NCBI RefSeq assembly: GCF_030547425.1
Contig: NZ_JAUORH010000003.1
Span: 62,001 to 126,000 of the forward strand
DNA: 64,000 nt
Direction: 5' to 3'
From: Tenacibaculum sp. 1_MG-2023
Lineage (GTDB): Bacteria > Bacteroidota > Bacteroidia > Flavobacteriales > Flavobacteriaceae
The position numbers and the translations under genes are program-made. Every line of letters starts with the position of its first letter. Positions within the stretch are counted from its first letter, which is position 1. Shown piece by piece: positions 1 through 8,493 of the stretch. The notes beneath the pieces were generated by a model that made no database searches, was not told the origin of the DNA, and was given only the letters and a program-made list of their open reading frames with translations.

Positions 1-111
1 TGCTTTTTCAACATTTTCTTTTTTAACTTTTGATGAAGCATTTCCTTGTCCGCAAGAAACTAACACCCCTGCCGACACAACAAATGCTACTATTACTGCT
101 ATTTTCTTCAT
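1..111 (-). CDS. lipoprotein, probable DUF1573 family (partial, 5' end only)
   Basis: Only the first 37 codons are in the window; the gene runs off the left edge. The protein opens with MKKIAVIVAFVVSAGVLVSC, a short basic start, a hydrophobic stretch and an LVSC lipobox, so it should be a lipidated envelope protein. A lysine- and serine-rich linker follows. In flavobacteria a DUF1573 lipoprotein commonly lies directly downstream of nusB, as here (41 bases apart, same strand), so that family is the likely identity. The conserved domain itself is outside the window, so this rests on context. Confidence 0.55.
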   Translation of the reverse strand, partial: MKKIAVIVAFVVSAGVLVSCGQGNASSKVKKENVEKA

Positions 112-151
112 TGTAAAAATATTTTTAATTTGTTGTAAAAATACTAATTTA

Positions 152-1090
152 TTATAATAAACCTCTACCAATTTTTACCATCTTATTTGAACTTAGGTAG
201 TCTTTGGCTAATTTATCTAAAACACCATTTATAAAGTAACCACTTTTATTCGTTGAATAATCCTTAGCTAGTTCAATATATTCGTTTATAGTAACTCTAC
301 TTGGAATAGAAGGGAAGTGTAAAAACTCAGTAATTGCCATTTTAATAATAATCATATCAATATCTGCAATTCTATCAGCTTCCCAGTTAGGAGTTTTTTC
401 TATAATATCTTCTTCGTATTTGTGTTGATGTAACATCGTTTTTGTAAACAAATCAGAAACAAATATTTTATCCTCATTATCTTTATATAAACTACCTAAA
501 ATAAAAGGTTTATTAGCTTTTTGTTTGTTTAAAGATTTAAGAATCCAAGTGTTTACAAAAGGAATATCATCTACCCAAGAGATCATTTTATCTTCAAAAT
601 AATCAGCTAATTTTTCATTAGGAGCTACTATCTCTCTAAAAAAGTCGATAACAAAAGCTTTGTCTACATTAAAAGAGTCTTCAACAGTATCCATATACTT
701 TTTATAAAGATCACTTTTTTGTAGCTCATCTAATAAAATCTTTACGTACTCATCATCAAGATCCCAGTAATTTAACTTGTTAAGCTCAATATACCCTTCT
801 AAACTTACACTTTCGTTAAGTAAGTTTAAAAGCTTGTTATCTATAAATTTTGTATTTGGATTCAGTTCTTCTTTAGTAGCAAGTATTTTCTTTTTAGAAA
901 GCTCTATTCTCTTACGAGCTAATTTTTGCACTTCAACTAATAATTGAAGATTTAAAACGTACAAATCGTACATTTTTTGAATGCTGTGTTTTAAGAATTT
1001 TCCTTCCTTAACCAAATCATCGCTATGCGATTGTTGCATCGCATAAGCCGACTGCATTACTTTAACACGAATATGTCTTCTGTTAATCAT
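152..1090 (-). CDS. nusB: NusB-type transcription antitermination factor
   Basis: The 312-residue protein starts MINRRHIRVKVMQSAYAM, the usual start of Bacteroidetes NusB, which is about twice the length of E. coli NusB because of an inserted middle segment. The NusB fold itself lies mainly in the C-terminal third, where the sequence around residues 240-300 (NWEADRIADIDMIIIKMAITEFLHFPSIP, read here in parts, then VTINEYIELAKDYS) matches the conserved helices. NusB binds boxA RNA with NusE and supports antitermination of rRNA operons. It is followed by the DUF1573-type lipoprotein gene. No unusual feature. Confidence 0.9.
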   Translation of the reverse strand: MINRRHIRVKVMQSAYAMQQSHSDDLVKEGKFLKHSIQKMYDLYVLNLQLLVEVQKLARKRIELSKKKILATKEELNPNTKFIDNKLLNLLNESVSLEGYIELNKLNYWDLDDEYVKILLDELQKSDLYKKYMDTVEDSFNVDKAFVIDFFREIVAPNEKLADYFEDKMISWVDDIPFVNTWILKSLNKQKANKPFILGSLYKDNEDKIFVSDLFTKTMLHQHKYEEDIIEKTPNWEADRIADIDMIIIKMAITEFLHFPSIPSRVTINEYIELAKDYSTNKSGYFINGVLDKLAKDYLSSNKMVKIGRGLL

Positions 1091-1102
1091 TCTAAAGAAC
1101 TT

Positions 1103-1139
1103 TAAAAAAAAGAGCGATAGAAACCATTTCTAACGCTCT
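1103..1139 (-). terminator. rho-independent terminator after leucine dehydrogenase
   Basis: Read on the minus strand, AGAGCG-T-TAGAAA pairs with TTTCTA-T-CGCTCT around a 3-base loop and runs straight into a tract of eight T. It sits just past the stop of the dehydrogenase gene and before the nusB start, so it ends the dehydrogenase transcript. Confidence 0.8.
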
Positions 1140-1167
1140 GCAAAAGTAAAACTTTTTTATTTTTTAT

Positions 1168-2268
1168 CTAGCTATTTTGCTCTTTTTTGCGAGCATCAAT
1201 TCTTGCTTGTGCAATATTGAAAGCAGCTTGATGTGTAGTGATGTTTTCTTTTTCTGATAAATTGAAAATATCTAATGTAGTATTGTAGATGTTTTCAGTT
1301 CTTTTTAAGCTCTCAGCTTTATCGTAACCTACAACCTCAGCATATACATTAATAATACCACCAGCGTTAATTAAGAAGTCAGGAGCATAAGCAATTCCTT
1401 TATCTTTTAACATTGTACCATGCTTTAATTCGTTAGCTAATTGGTTATTAGCAGCACCTGCAATTACTTTAGCTTTTAATTGGGCAATACTTTCATCATT
1501 AATAGTAGCACCCAAGGCACATGGAGCATAAATATCTACATCTAGTCCAAAAATATCATTTCCTAATACTACGTTAGCACCATATTTTTTACTTAACTCT
1601 TCTAAGCGAGCTTCGTTAATGTCGTTTAAAACAACTTGAGCACCTTCATCAGTAATGTGCTTAACTAAAGTTTCTCCAACATGACCAACACCTTGAACTA
1701 ATACTTTTTTACCATCTAAGTTTTCAGTTCCAAACTTATATTTAGCAGCAGCCTTCATACCCATGTAAACACCGTAAGCTGTTACAGGAGAGGGGTTTCC
1801 AGAACCTCCAATGTTTTCAGAAACACCAGTTACGTGTGGAGTAACTTCACGGATAATATCCATATCTCGAGTTTCCATTCCAACATCTTCAGCAGTAATA
1901 TACTTTCCGCTTAAAGAATTAACAAACTCACCAAACTTACGCATTAAAGCGTCATTTTTTTGAGTTTTAGCATCACCAATAATAACTGCTTTACCACCAC
2001 CAAGGTTTAGACCAGTAATAGCAGATTTGTAAGTCATACCACGAGACAAACGTAATACATCGTTTAAAGCTTCCCATTCACTTTTATACTGCCACATTCT
2101 AGTACCTCCTAAAGCAGGCCCTAAAGTTGTATTATGGATACCGATAATTGCTTTTAAACCTGTATCTTCGTCGTTGCAAAAAACGATTTGCTCGTGATTG
2201 TCAAAAGATAATTGACCAAACACTGGGTCATTCTTAAGATCTTTAGTATCAATGATTTCTGATGTCAT
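1168..2268 (-). CDS. leucine dehydrogenase-like amino acid dehydrogenase (Glu/Leu/Phe/Val family)
   Basis: The 366-residue protein has the glycine-rich, lysine-containing substrate motif LNLGGGKAVI (about residues 88-97) and an NAD-binding Rossmann motif VLVQGVGHVGE (about residues 189-199). The length fits leucine/phenylalanine dehydrogenases rather than the longer glutamate dehydrogenases. These enzymes oxidatively deaminate branched-chain amino acids to 2-keto acids in the cytoplasm, feeding branched fatty acid synthesis or catabolism. The gene is monocistronic, with its own promoter-like boxes upstream and a strong terminator downstream. Exact substrate preference cannot be read from sequence. 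Confidence 0.88.
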   Translation of the reverse strand: MTSEIIDTKDLKNDPVFGQLSFDNHEQIVFCNDEDTGLKAIIGIHNTTLGPALGGTRMWQYKSEWEALNDVLRLSRGMTYKSAITGLNLGGGKAVIIGDAKTQKNDALMRKFGEFVNSLSGKYITAEDVGMETRDMDIIREVTPHVTGVSENIGGSGNPSPVTAYGVYMGMKAAAKYKFGTENLDGKKVLVQGVGHVGETLVKHITDEGAQVVLNDINEARLEELSKKYGANVVLGNDIFGLDVDIYAPCALGATINDESIAQLKAKVIAGAANNQLANELKHGTMLKDKGIAYAPDFLINAGGIINVYAEVVGYDKAESLKRTENIYNTTLDIFNLSEKENITTHQAAFNIAQARIDARKKEQNS

Positions 2269-2320
2269 TTGTTTTGTTTTTTAATTTGAGACGATTTGGA
2301 TAATCTCAAAAATTCGAGTG

Positions 2321-2351
2321 CAAAAGTAAGAAATCATTAAAACATAAGCAA
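2321..2351 (-). promoter_or_regulatory. Bacteroidetes-type promoter of the leucine dehydrogenase gene
   Basis: On the minus strand TTG (plus 2349-2351) is followed after 20 bases by TACTTTTG (plus 2321-2328), a perfect TAnnTTTG -7 box, about 50 bases upstream of the start codon at 2268. Confidence 0.55.
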
Positions 2352-2423
2352 AAAAAGAGGTCTCAATTAAGGTATCTTTAACAGGGCGTCTTTATAAAGT
2401 TTAATTTTTATAATAAAATAAAA

Positions 2424-4178
2424 TTGAAAGCATTACAATACTTAAACAAGTACTTTGTTAAATACAAATGGAGGTTATTATTAGGGGTTTTAATTACGAT
2501 ATTATCAAAAATACTGACACTTAAAATTCCCAATTTTGTTGGTGACTCATTAAATGTTGTAGAAGATTATCAATTAGGTAAAATAACTGAAATGTCAGAA
2601 GTAAAAAGTATTCTTTTTACAAATATCCTACTTATTGTGGGAGTAACATTATTGGGTGGCTTTTTTACATTTTTAATGCGCCAAACTATTATTGTAATGT
2701 CACGATTAATAGAATTTGATTTAAAAAATGAGATTTATCAACAATATCAACGATTATCACTTAATTTTTATAAGCAAAATAGAACAGGAGATTTAATGAA
2801 CCGTATTAGTGAAGATGTATCTAAGGTTCGTATGTATTTTGGACCAGCTATTATGTACTCGTTAAACATGTTGGTTTCTTTTGCAGTCGGATTTACCCAA
2901 ATGTATGCGATATCACCAAAGCTTACCTTGTATACAATGATACCTTTTCCAGTTTTATCAATATCAGTTTTTGTTTTAAGCAAGCAAATTAATAAGCGAA
3001 GTACTGTGGTTCAGCAATACCTTTCAAAATTAACCACTTTTAATCAAGAGTTCTTTTCTGGTATTAATGTCGTAAAATCGTATGCAATAGAAAATGCTGT
3101 GATTAAAAACTTTGATACGTTGGCAGATGCAAGTAAAGATAAAAATATAGACTTATATAAAGTACAAGCGTTGTTTTTTCCGTTAATGATTTTGTTAATA
3201 GGAATCAGTAATATTATAGTGTTGTATGTTGGTGGTAGTTTATATATTAATGATGAAATTAAGGTAGGAGCCATTGGAGCATTTGTGATGTATGTAAATA
3301 TTTTAACATGGCCAGTAGCTGTCGTTGGTTGGGTGACTTCTATGGTGCAACAAGCAGAAGCTTCTCAAGAAAGAATAAACGAATTTTTAGAGCAAGTTCC
3401 AGAAATTAAAAATGCAAATGAAGGAGAAACGATAATAGAAGGAAATATTGAATTTAAACATGTCTCTTTAACTTATGAAGATACAAACATTACTGCGTTA
3501 AAAGATGTTAGTTTTAAAGTAGAAAAAGGAGAAACGCTAGCAGTTTTAGGGAAAACAGGAAGTGGTAAATCATCTATTATTAATCTGGTTTCACGATTGT
3601 ATGATACTACAAAGGGAAGTGTGTTAATGGATGGAAAAGATATTAAAACCTGTAATTTGTATGATATAAGAAACCAAATAGGGTTTGTACCACAAGAACC
3701 ATTTCTGTTTTCAGACACCATTGAAAACAATATAAAATTTGGTAAAGAAGACGCCACAGAAGAAGAAATTATTGAAGCAGCTAAAAATGCGGTAATTCAT
3801 GAAAATATTATTGACTTTAAACAAGGATATAAAACTATTTTAGGAGAACGTGGTGTTACGCTTTCAGGAGGTCAAAAGCAGCGAACTTCAATAGCGAGGG
3901 CTATTATAAAAAATCCTAAAATTTTAATTTTTGACGATTGTTTATCAGCAGTAGATACTGAGACAGAAGAGAGAATATTATCTAACTTAGAACGAGTTTC
4001 TAGTGATAAAACAACGATAATAATAAGTCATAGAGTATCATCGGCAAAAAATGCAGACAAAATAATTGTATTAGATAACGGAAAGATAATTCAGCAAGGT
4101 GTTCATAATCAATTAGTAAAAGAAGAGGGGTATTACAAAGAGTTATATGAGCAACAGCTTTTAGAAAAAGAAATATAG
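2424..4178 (+). CDS. ABC transporter, ATP-binding/permease fusion (exporter half-transporter)
   Basis: A 584-residue type IV ABC exporter half-transporter. An N-terminal membrane domain of about six helices (residues 15-310) is followed by an ATPase with Walker A GKTGSGKS, Q-loop FVPQEP, signature LSGGQKQR and Walker B ILIFDDCLSAVD. The residue after the Walker B aspartate is Asp, not the catalytic Glu, as in the degenerate site of heterodimeric exporters, although no partner gene is adjacent. The start codon is TTG; translation gives a normal amphipathic start before the first helix. Substrate unknown. Stands alone, divergent from leucine dehydrogenase. Confidence 0.88.
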   Translation: MKALQYLNKYFVKYKWRLLLGVLITILSKILTLKIPNFVGDSLNVVEDYQLGKITEMSEVKSILFTNILLIVGVTLLGGFFTFLMRQTIIVMSRLIEFDLKNEIYQQYQRLSLNFYKQNRTGDLMNRISEDVSKVRMYFGPAIMYSLNMLVSFAVGFTQMYAISPKLTLYTMIPFPVLSISVFVLSKQINKRSTVVQQYLSKLTTFNQEFFSGINVVKSYAIENAVIKNFDTLADASKDKNIDLYKVQALFFPLMILLIGISNIIVLYVGGSLYINDEIKVGAIGAFVMYVNILTWPVAVVGWVTSMVQQAEASQERINEFLEQVPEIKNANEGETIIEGNIEFKHVSLTYEDTNITALKDVSFKVEKGETLAVLGKTGSGKSSIINLVSRLYDTTKGSVLMDGKDIKTCNLYDIRNQIGFVPQEPFLFSDTIENNIKFGKEDATEEEIIEAAKNAVIHENIIDFKQGYKTILGERGVTLSGGQKQRTSIARAIIKNPKILIFDDCLSAVDTETEERILSNLERVSSDKTTIIISHRVSSAKNADKIIVLDNGKIIQQGVHNQLVKEEGYYKELYEQQLLEKEI

Positions 4179-4187
4179 CATTTCGTA

Positions 4188-4216
4188 TTGTCAAGTCAAA
4201 TATTTTGTTAGATTTG
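4188..4216 (+). promoter_or_regulatory. Bacteroidetes-type promoter before the DUF3276 gene
   Basis: TTG at 4188-4190, 18 bases, then TAGATTTG at 4209-4216 (matches TAnnTTTG), 45 bases before the ATG at 4262. Spacing and sequence fit the flavobacterial sigma-A consensus. Confidence 0.55.
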
Positions 4217-4261
4217 TTGAGGAAAATTTAAGTAAACAACTATTATTTTAAGTAGCGAATT

Positions 4262-4624
4262 ATGAGCGAGAGAGTAGAACAAGAGGAAATCTTTTCACAA
4301 GTTTTAAGAGCAGGAAGAAGAACATATTTTTTTGATGTTAGATCTACAAAGGCAGATGATTATTATTTAACCGTGACAGAGAGTAAGAAGTTTACTCATG
4401 ATGATGGTTCTTTTCATTATCAGAAACATAAAATTTACCTATATAAAGAAGATTTTAGCGACTTTAAAGAGATGTTGAATAAAGCAACAGACTTTATCGT
4501 AAATGAAAAAGGATCTGAGGTAATCAGTGAGCGTCATCAAAAAGACTATAAAAAAGAAGAAAACGCAACAACAGAAGCAACTTCAACAGAAAGTTTTACT
4601 GACGTTTCTTTCGACGATATTTAA
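4262..4624 (+). CDS. DUF3276 / PUR-alpha-like nucleic-acid-binding protein
   Basis: A 120-residue protein with the DUF3276 (PUR domain) core: RAGRRTYFFDVRSTKADDYYLTVTE, then HKIYLYKEDFSDF (read here in parts, residues 17-75). The acidic, low-complexity tail is rich in Thr/Glu. Bacterial PUR-domain proteins of this size form dimers that bind single-stranded nucleic acid; their cellular role in Bacteroidetes is not well established. The gene is usually short, highly conserved and monocistronic in this phylum, which fits its own promoter and the hairpins behind it. Confidence 0.85.
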   Translation: MSERVEQEEIFSQVLRAGRRTYFFDVRSTKADDYYLTVTESKKFTHDDGSFHYQKHKIYLYKEDFSDFKEMLNKATDFIVNEKGSEVISERHQKDYKKEENATTEATSTESFTDVSFDDI

Positions 4625-4647
4625 GCAGAAGAAACTGTTTTGCATAA

Positions 4648-4680
4648 CTCTAAACACAAATGTATAATTTGTGTTTAGAG
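4648..4680. other. perfect 13-bp inverted repeat
   Basis: CTCTAAACACAAA and its exact reverse complement are separated by 7 bases. There is no T-run on the plus side, so this may be an RNA stem in the DUF3276 3' UTR or a processing element rather than the terminator itself. Confidence 0.5.
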
Positions 4681-4730
4681 ATTGGATTGTGCAGAAAAAA
4701 TCAATTCAAATTCAATTTACACTTAGAAAA

Positions 4731-4770
4731 ACTGCCAATTGTTGCACAAGCAATTGGTGGTTTTTATTTT
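4731..4770 (+). terminator. rho-independent terminator
   Basis: CCAATTG and CAATTGG pair around a 9-base loop, with GTGG extending the 3' arm, followed by TTTTTATTTTTT. This is the likely transcription end for the DUF3276 gene about 110 bases downstream of its stop. Confidence 0.65.
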
Positions 4771-4902
4771 TTATATAAGCGATTTTATTTTGTTTGGTAG
4801 TTTTGATGCGAATTCAACCAGCTGCTTATAAGTTAAAGTTCTACCTACTCTACTATTAAGTTTATCTTCACGCTGGTTAATCCTAAGTAATTTTTGTTTC
4901 AT
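4771..4902 (-). CDS. small hypothetical protein, 43 residues
   Basis: A short open frame starting ATG at 4902 and ending TAA at 4771. It encodes a basic, soluble peptide beginning MKQKLLRINQREDKLNSR and containing RVGRTLTYKQLVEFASKLP. The codon pattern looks protein-like and it fills an otherwise empty gap of about 380 bases. I do not recognise a family, and it is too short to judge by composition. Its stop sits at the edge of the T-rich tract of the opposite-strand terminator. Confidence 0.35.
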   Translation of the reverse strand: MKQKLLRINQREDKLNSRVGRTLTYKQLVEFASKLPNKIKSLI

Positions 4903-5006
4903 AGGAAAGCGAGTTTTTGAGTTTATCTAAATATAATAAAAAAAAACTGAATTTCAGTAGGTTATGTTATTTTGAATTAAAATATCTTGTGAGTTGGGTG
5001 TTTTTC

Positions 5007-6044
5007 CTATAAAATTTTTTTCATAGTAGTTGTTTTCGCTACCGTTTCTTGCCATTCTTTTGTAGGATTACTGTCAAGTGTAATTCCACCACCAATATAA
5101 ATGTATATAATATTGTCAGAAACTTCCATACAACGAAGGTTAACAAACAAATTACTTTCTTTATCATTAATGTTTAGTTCTCCTAAGAATCCTGTATAAA
5201 AGCTTCTATGATAGTTTTCATTATTTAAAATAAACTGTTTTGAAGCTTCTAAAGGCATTCCACAAACGGCAGGGGTAGGATGTAAGCTTTTGATTAAAGA
5301 AGCAGTATTAGTTTTTAGCTTACCATTAAGAACTGTTCTTAAATGAAGTAATTTTCCTGCTTTAATAGTTTCAATACCAGATTTTGTAATTTCTGAAGAA
5401 ATATCAGATAAATTGTTAGTAATGTAGTCAGTTACAAATTGTTGCTCTTCTAATTCTTTTGGTTGCCAAGTAACATTAGTTGTACCATTGTAAACTTGTG
5501 TTCCCGCCAAAGCCATAGTAGTAAAACTTTTATTTTTAATACTAACTAAAGTTTCTGGAGTAGCTCCTAACCATAACCCAATTTTAGGATGATACCAAAC
5601 ATATACAAAAGCTGTAGGGTAGTTGTTCAGAAGTTTTTGAAAAGTATCAATAAGGCTGAAATTTGATACCTCTATTTTTTCTTTTCTGGAAAGGACTACT
5701 TTTTTAAACTGCTGGTTTTTAATAGCAGTGATTCCTCTTTCAACTAGTTGGATATGGCTCTTTTCGGAAGCAGTATCAGGAGCATGATTGTTATTGTTAG
5801 TTTGAGTATCGCCAATCGTAATTTCTTCTTCAATATAGGTAGATTGATTTTTAGGAATTAAAATAGCTTTTTCTCTGTTGTCAAACGGAGCAAAAATAAA
5901 TCCACTCTCATTATAGTTTTCAGAGGTAATTAAGTCGTTGTTTTGTTGAAACCATCCTTTAATTATAGTACAGTTAGGTTTTCTGTAAGTAATAAAAGGT
6001 AATTCTATGTTGAAGGCTTCTTTTATGTTTAAAAAAATACTCAA
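5007..6044 (-). CDS. menF: isochorismate synthase / chorismate-binding enzyme
   Basis: A 345-residue member of the chorismate-utilising family. Family motifs are LGATPETLV (about residue 160), HLRTVLNGKL, LHPTPAVCGMPLEAS (about 237-251) and the C-terminal GGGITLDSNPTKEWQETVAKT (read here in parts). These enzymes convert chorismate to isochorismate, first step to menaquinone. It is shorter than E. coli MenF, as usual in flavobacteria, where the variable N-terminus is reduced. It is last in a three-gene minus-strand operon with a thioesterase and a hydrolase; the hydrolase stop and this start overlap by four bases (6041-6044), so the two are translationally coupled. Confidence 0.85.
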   Translation of the reverse strand: MSIFLNIKEAFNIELPFITYRKPNCTIIKGWFQQNNDLITSENYNESGFIFAPFDNREKAILIPKNQSTYIEEEITIGDTQTNNNNHAPDTASEKSHIQLVERGITAIKNQQFKKVVLSRKEKIEVSNFSLIDTFQKLLNNYPTAFVYVWYHPKIGLWLGATPETLVSIKNKSFTTMALAGTQVYNGTTNVTWQPKELEEQQFVTDYITNNLSDISSEITKSGIETIKAGKLLHLRTVLNGKLKTNTASLIKSLHPTPAVCGMPLEASKQFILNNENYHRSFYTGFLGELNINDKESNLFVNLRCMEVSDNIIYIYIGGGITLDSNPTKEWQETVAKTTTMKKIL

Positions 6045-6892
6045 TCTAATTGTTGTATTAAATGTTTTTTAATCGTGTCAAATTTACTCCAAATAAATCC
6101 ATGACCAGCATCAGGAATGCTAATTAACTCAAACTGATTTTCAGGAAACTGTTCTTTTAAAAATAAAGAGTTTTTAAAAGGTACAATCCAATCATTAGTT
6201 CCATGGATACTTACTATGTTGTTAGGAGTAGATTTCCAATTGTTTTCAAAAAGTTGTAAATCTTGTTTATGAGATAGCTTTTCTCTGCTAGCTTCTTGCC
6301 AAATAGGTGGAACCAACCATCGAGTAAACTTCCACTTATATAAATTTAAAGACCATGGCATAGGTTCTATTTCGCTATACACTGCTGGAGCCAACAAAAT
6401 CACTTTTCGAATTTTTTGTTGTATAGCCAAAGCAATAGGACCGCCGTAAGAGTAGCCTACTAGTATTGTTTTGTTGGGGTTGTAATCTTGTAAAATACTT
6501 CTTAACATGTCACGCTCAAAAGCAATACTTTCCTGAACCGAATTTTTGTCTTGATAATTGTAACCAATTCTGTCGTATGAAATCATATTAGCTTTGCTAA
6601 GCAATACACTGTCTTTCATATATTTTACAAAATCGATAGAAGAACCTATTGTTCCATGAACAAAAACCAGTGTAGGTAAAGTAGTATCTTTTATGATTGA
6701 AAGTTTTCTGTACTTAAAACCTTTAAAGTTTTTATAAGTGAGGACAGGAGTAACAGAACTACCTGAAATTTTTTTAAGTACTTTTACATCAGATTTAGGA
6801 GCAGAAAAACTCCAGAATAAATAATATAAAACAAGGAAAAGCACAAAGAGAGCAATTCCAACGATTTTCAAGATTTTTTTCAGCAATTTCAT
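6041..6892 (-). CDS. alpha/beta hydrolase, membrane-anchored
   Basis: The 283-residue protein begins with one membrane helix (residues 8-30, LKIVGIALFVLFLVLYYLFW) and continues with an alpha/beta hydrolase fold. The oxyanion strand is LVFVHGTIGS (about 74-83), the nucleophile elbow GYSYGG (Ser near residue 147) and the catalytic His is in DAGHGFIW near the C-terminus. Despite lying between a menF-like gene and a thioesterase, the N-terminal anchor and divergence argue against a classical MenH. Substrate is unknown. It overlaps menF by four bases and lies one base after the thioesterase gene. Confidence 0.8.
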   Translation of the reverse strand: MKLLKKILKIVGIALFVLFLVLYYLFWSFSAPKSDVKVLKKISGSSVTPVLTYKNFKGFKYRKLSIIKDTTLPTLVFVHGTIGSSIDFVKYMKDSVLLSKANMISYDRIGYNYQDKNSVQESIAFERDMLRSILQDYNPNKTILVGYSYGGPIALAIQQKIRKVILLAPAVYSEIEPMPWSLNLYKWKFTRWLVPPIWQEASREKLSHKQDLQLFENNWKSTPNNIVSIHGTNDWIVPFKNSLFLKEQFPENQFELISIPDAGHGFIWSKFDTIKKHLIQQLD

Positions 6893-6893
6893 G

Positions 6894-7310
6894 CTATTGT
6901 TTGTCTAAAACAATATTGGTAATCTTACAAAGTGAAATCAAATTCTCATCCTCATCAACAATTCTCACTTCCCATAAATGTGTAGTTCTACCTTTATGAA
7001 TCGCTTTTGCAGTCGCAAAAACATATCCTTCTCTTTTGCTTTTTACATGATTGATGCTAAGTTCAATACCTTTAATAATTTTATTAAAGTCTCTTAAAAA
7101 AAATGCAGAAGCACAACTACCAACCGATTCTGCTAAAGCAGCTGTAGCACCACCATGTAATATCCCGTAGGGTTGATGTACTTTAGGTGTCACAGGCATT
7201 TTAGCAGTAATAAAATCATCTCCTACATCAATAAACTCTATTTCTAAAGTTTCCATTAAGGTGTTTTTGTTGTAACTGTTTAAGACTGTAAGAGATGCTT
7301 GCTTATTCAT
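6894..7310 (-). CDS. PaaI-family hot-dog thioesterase
   Basis: A 138-residue hot-dog protein with PYGILHGGATAALAESVGS (residues about 47-65), the helix motif of PaaI/DHNA-CoA thioesterases, plus the conserved INHVKSKREGYVFATA strand. In flavobacteria it commonly neighbours menF, where it may hydrolyse 1,4-dihydroxy-2-naphthoyl-CoA in menaquinone synthesis; that role is inferred from context. First gene of the three-gene operon; the 5' end faces the divergent plus-strand gene at 7369. Confidence 0.82.
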   Translation of the reverse strand: MNKQASLTVLNSYNKNTLMETLEIEFIDVGDDFITAKMPVTPKVHQPYGILHGGATAALAESVGSCASAFFLRDFNKIIKGIELSINHVKSKREGYVFATAKAIHKGRTTHLWEVRIVDEDENLISLCKITNIVLDKQ

Positions 7311-7340
7311 AGTGACTAAAAATTATCACTCAAAAATACG

Positions 7341-7348
7341 TATTTTTG
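7341..7348 (+). promoter_or_regulatory. -7 promoter box (TAnnTTTG)
   Basis: TATTTTTG matches the Bacteroidetes -7 element exactly and lies 20 bases before the ATG at 7369. No clear TTG at -33. It shows that the true start of the next gene is the ATG at 7369 and not the GTG at 7312. Confidence 0.5.
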
Positions 7349-7368
7349 TACTGACAAAAAATGATAGA

Positions 7369-7869
7369 ATGTATAAAGTACGCGTAATTTTAGATACGAA
7401 AGAAGATGTAATACGAACCCTGTTAGTAAATGAAAAAGGTTCGTTAGAAAACCTACACTTTGATATCGCAAAAGCGTTTGGTTTTAACGGACAAGAAATG
7501 GCATCTTTTTACCGTACCGATGACGATTGGAATCAAGGTGAAGAAATTCCTTTATTCAATATGTCAGAAGCAGGAGAAGGAATTTCAATGGCAACATGTA
7601 TGTTGCATGAAACCATACCAAACCAACACGATAAGTTGATTTATGTGTACGATTTCTTGCAAATGTGGACGTTTTATGTAGAGGTAATAGAACAATCTAA
7701 TGAAAAAGTTACTGAAACAAAAATGATCTTATCTGTAGGAGAAATTCCAGAAGAAGCTCCAGAAAAAGAATTTAAGGCAGAAGATCTTTCAAAAAATATA
7801 GATGATGAAATTGATGATGAATTTAATAACTTTGAAAGCCTAGACGATTTTGACTTTGATAATTACTAA
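7369..7869 (+). CDS. pRiA4b ORF-3-like / IS1096 passenger-like domain protein
   Basis: From the ATG at 7369 the protein has 166 residues: a compact domain (MYKVRVILDTKEDVIRTLLV, then FGFNGQEMASFYRTDDDW and IYVYDFLQMWTFYVEV) followed by an acidic tail ending DDFDFDNY. This is the pattern of the plasmid pRiA4b ORF-3-like family, here a short chromosomal form found throughout flavobacteria; its function is unknown. The frame is open back to a GTG at 7312, but that codon abuts the divergent thioesterase start and precedes the -7 box. It is followed after 3 bases by the TsaC-type gene, so the two form an operon. Confidence 0.7.
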   Translation: MYKVRVILDTKEDVIRTLLVNEKGSLENLHFDIAKAFGFNGQEMASFYRTDDDWNQGEEIPLFNMSEAGEGISMATCMLHETIPNQHDKLIYVYDFLQMWTFYVEVIEQSNEKVTETKMILSVGEIPEEAPEKEFKAEDLSKNIDDEIDDEFNNFESLDDFDFDNY

Positions 7870-7872
7870 GCT

Positions 7873-8493
7873 ATGGCACAATTTATAAAACTGTATAACG
7901 ACAACCCCAATCCAAAAGAGATTGAAAAAATTGTAAAAGTTTTACAAAATGGAGGGTTAATTATATATCCAACCGATACTGTTTATGGTTTAGGCTGTGA
8001 TATTACCAATACTAAAGCACTAGAAAAAGTAGCAAGAATAAAAAAAGTAAAGCCAGAAAAAGCCAACTTCTCGTTTGTTTGTAACGATTTAAGTCATTTA
8101 TCTGATTACGTAAAGCAAATAGATACCGCAACTTATAAAATTTTAAAAAGAGCTTTACCAGGGCCATATACTTTTGTGTTACCAGGTAGTAACTCATTAC
8201 CAAAAGCCTATAAAAAACGAAAAACAGTAGGTATTCGTGTACCTGATAATAATATAGCAAGAGCCATTGTAGCAGCTTTAGGAAATCCGATTGTATCTAC
8301 ATCTATTCACGATGAAGATGAAGTATTAGAATATACAACCGATCCTGAATTAATTTTCGAGAAATGGCAGAACATTGTTGATGTCGTGATTGATGGTGGG
8401 TATGGTGACAATCATGCATCTACTGTAATCGATTTAACAACCGATGAACCAGAAGTACTTCGTGAAGGAAAAGGAAACTTAGATGTTTTGTAA
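7873..8493 (+). CDS. tsaC: L-threonylcarbamoyladenylate synthase (TsaC/Sua5/YciO family)
   Basis: A 206-residue protein with the family's GGLIIYPTDTVYGLGCD (residues 28-44), the KxR-type loop KKVKPEKANFSFV, the PGPYTFVLPGS segment and KTVGIRVPDN. TsaC makes threonylcarbamoyl-AMP from threonine, bicarbonate and ATP for the t6A37 modification of tRNAs. It has the short form without the C-terminal Sua5 domain. Orthologues of YciO type look similar, so assignment to TsaC rather than YciO is not certain. Its stop overlaps the next gene's start by one base. Confidence 0.85.
   Translation: MAQFIKLYNDNPNPKEIEKIVKVLQNGGLIIYPTDTVYGLGCDITNTKALEKVARIKKVKPEKANFSFVCNDLSHLSDYVKQIDTATYKILKRALPGPYTFVLPGSNSLPKAYKKRKTVGIRVPDNNIARAIVAALGNPIVSTSIHDEDEVLEYTTDPELIFEKWQNIVDVVIDGGYGDNHASTVIDLTTDEPEVLREGKGNLDVL

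Noticed and set aside
7312-7368. Extended GTG start for the pRiA4b ORF-3-like gene
   Set aside because: It would begin one base from the divergent thioesterase start and upstream of a clear -7 promoter box.
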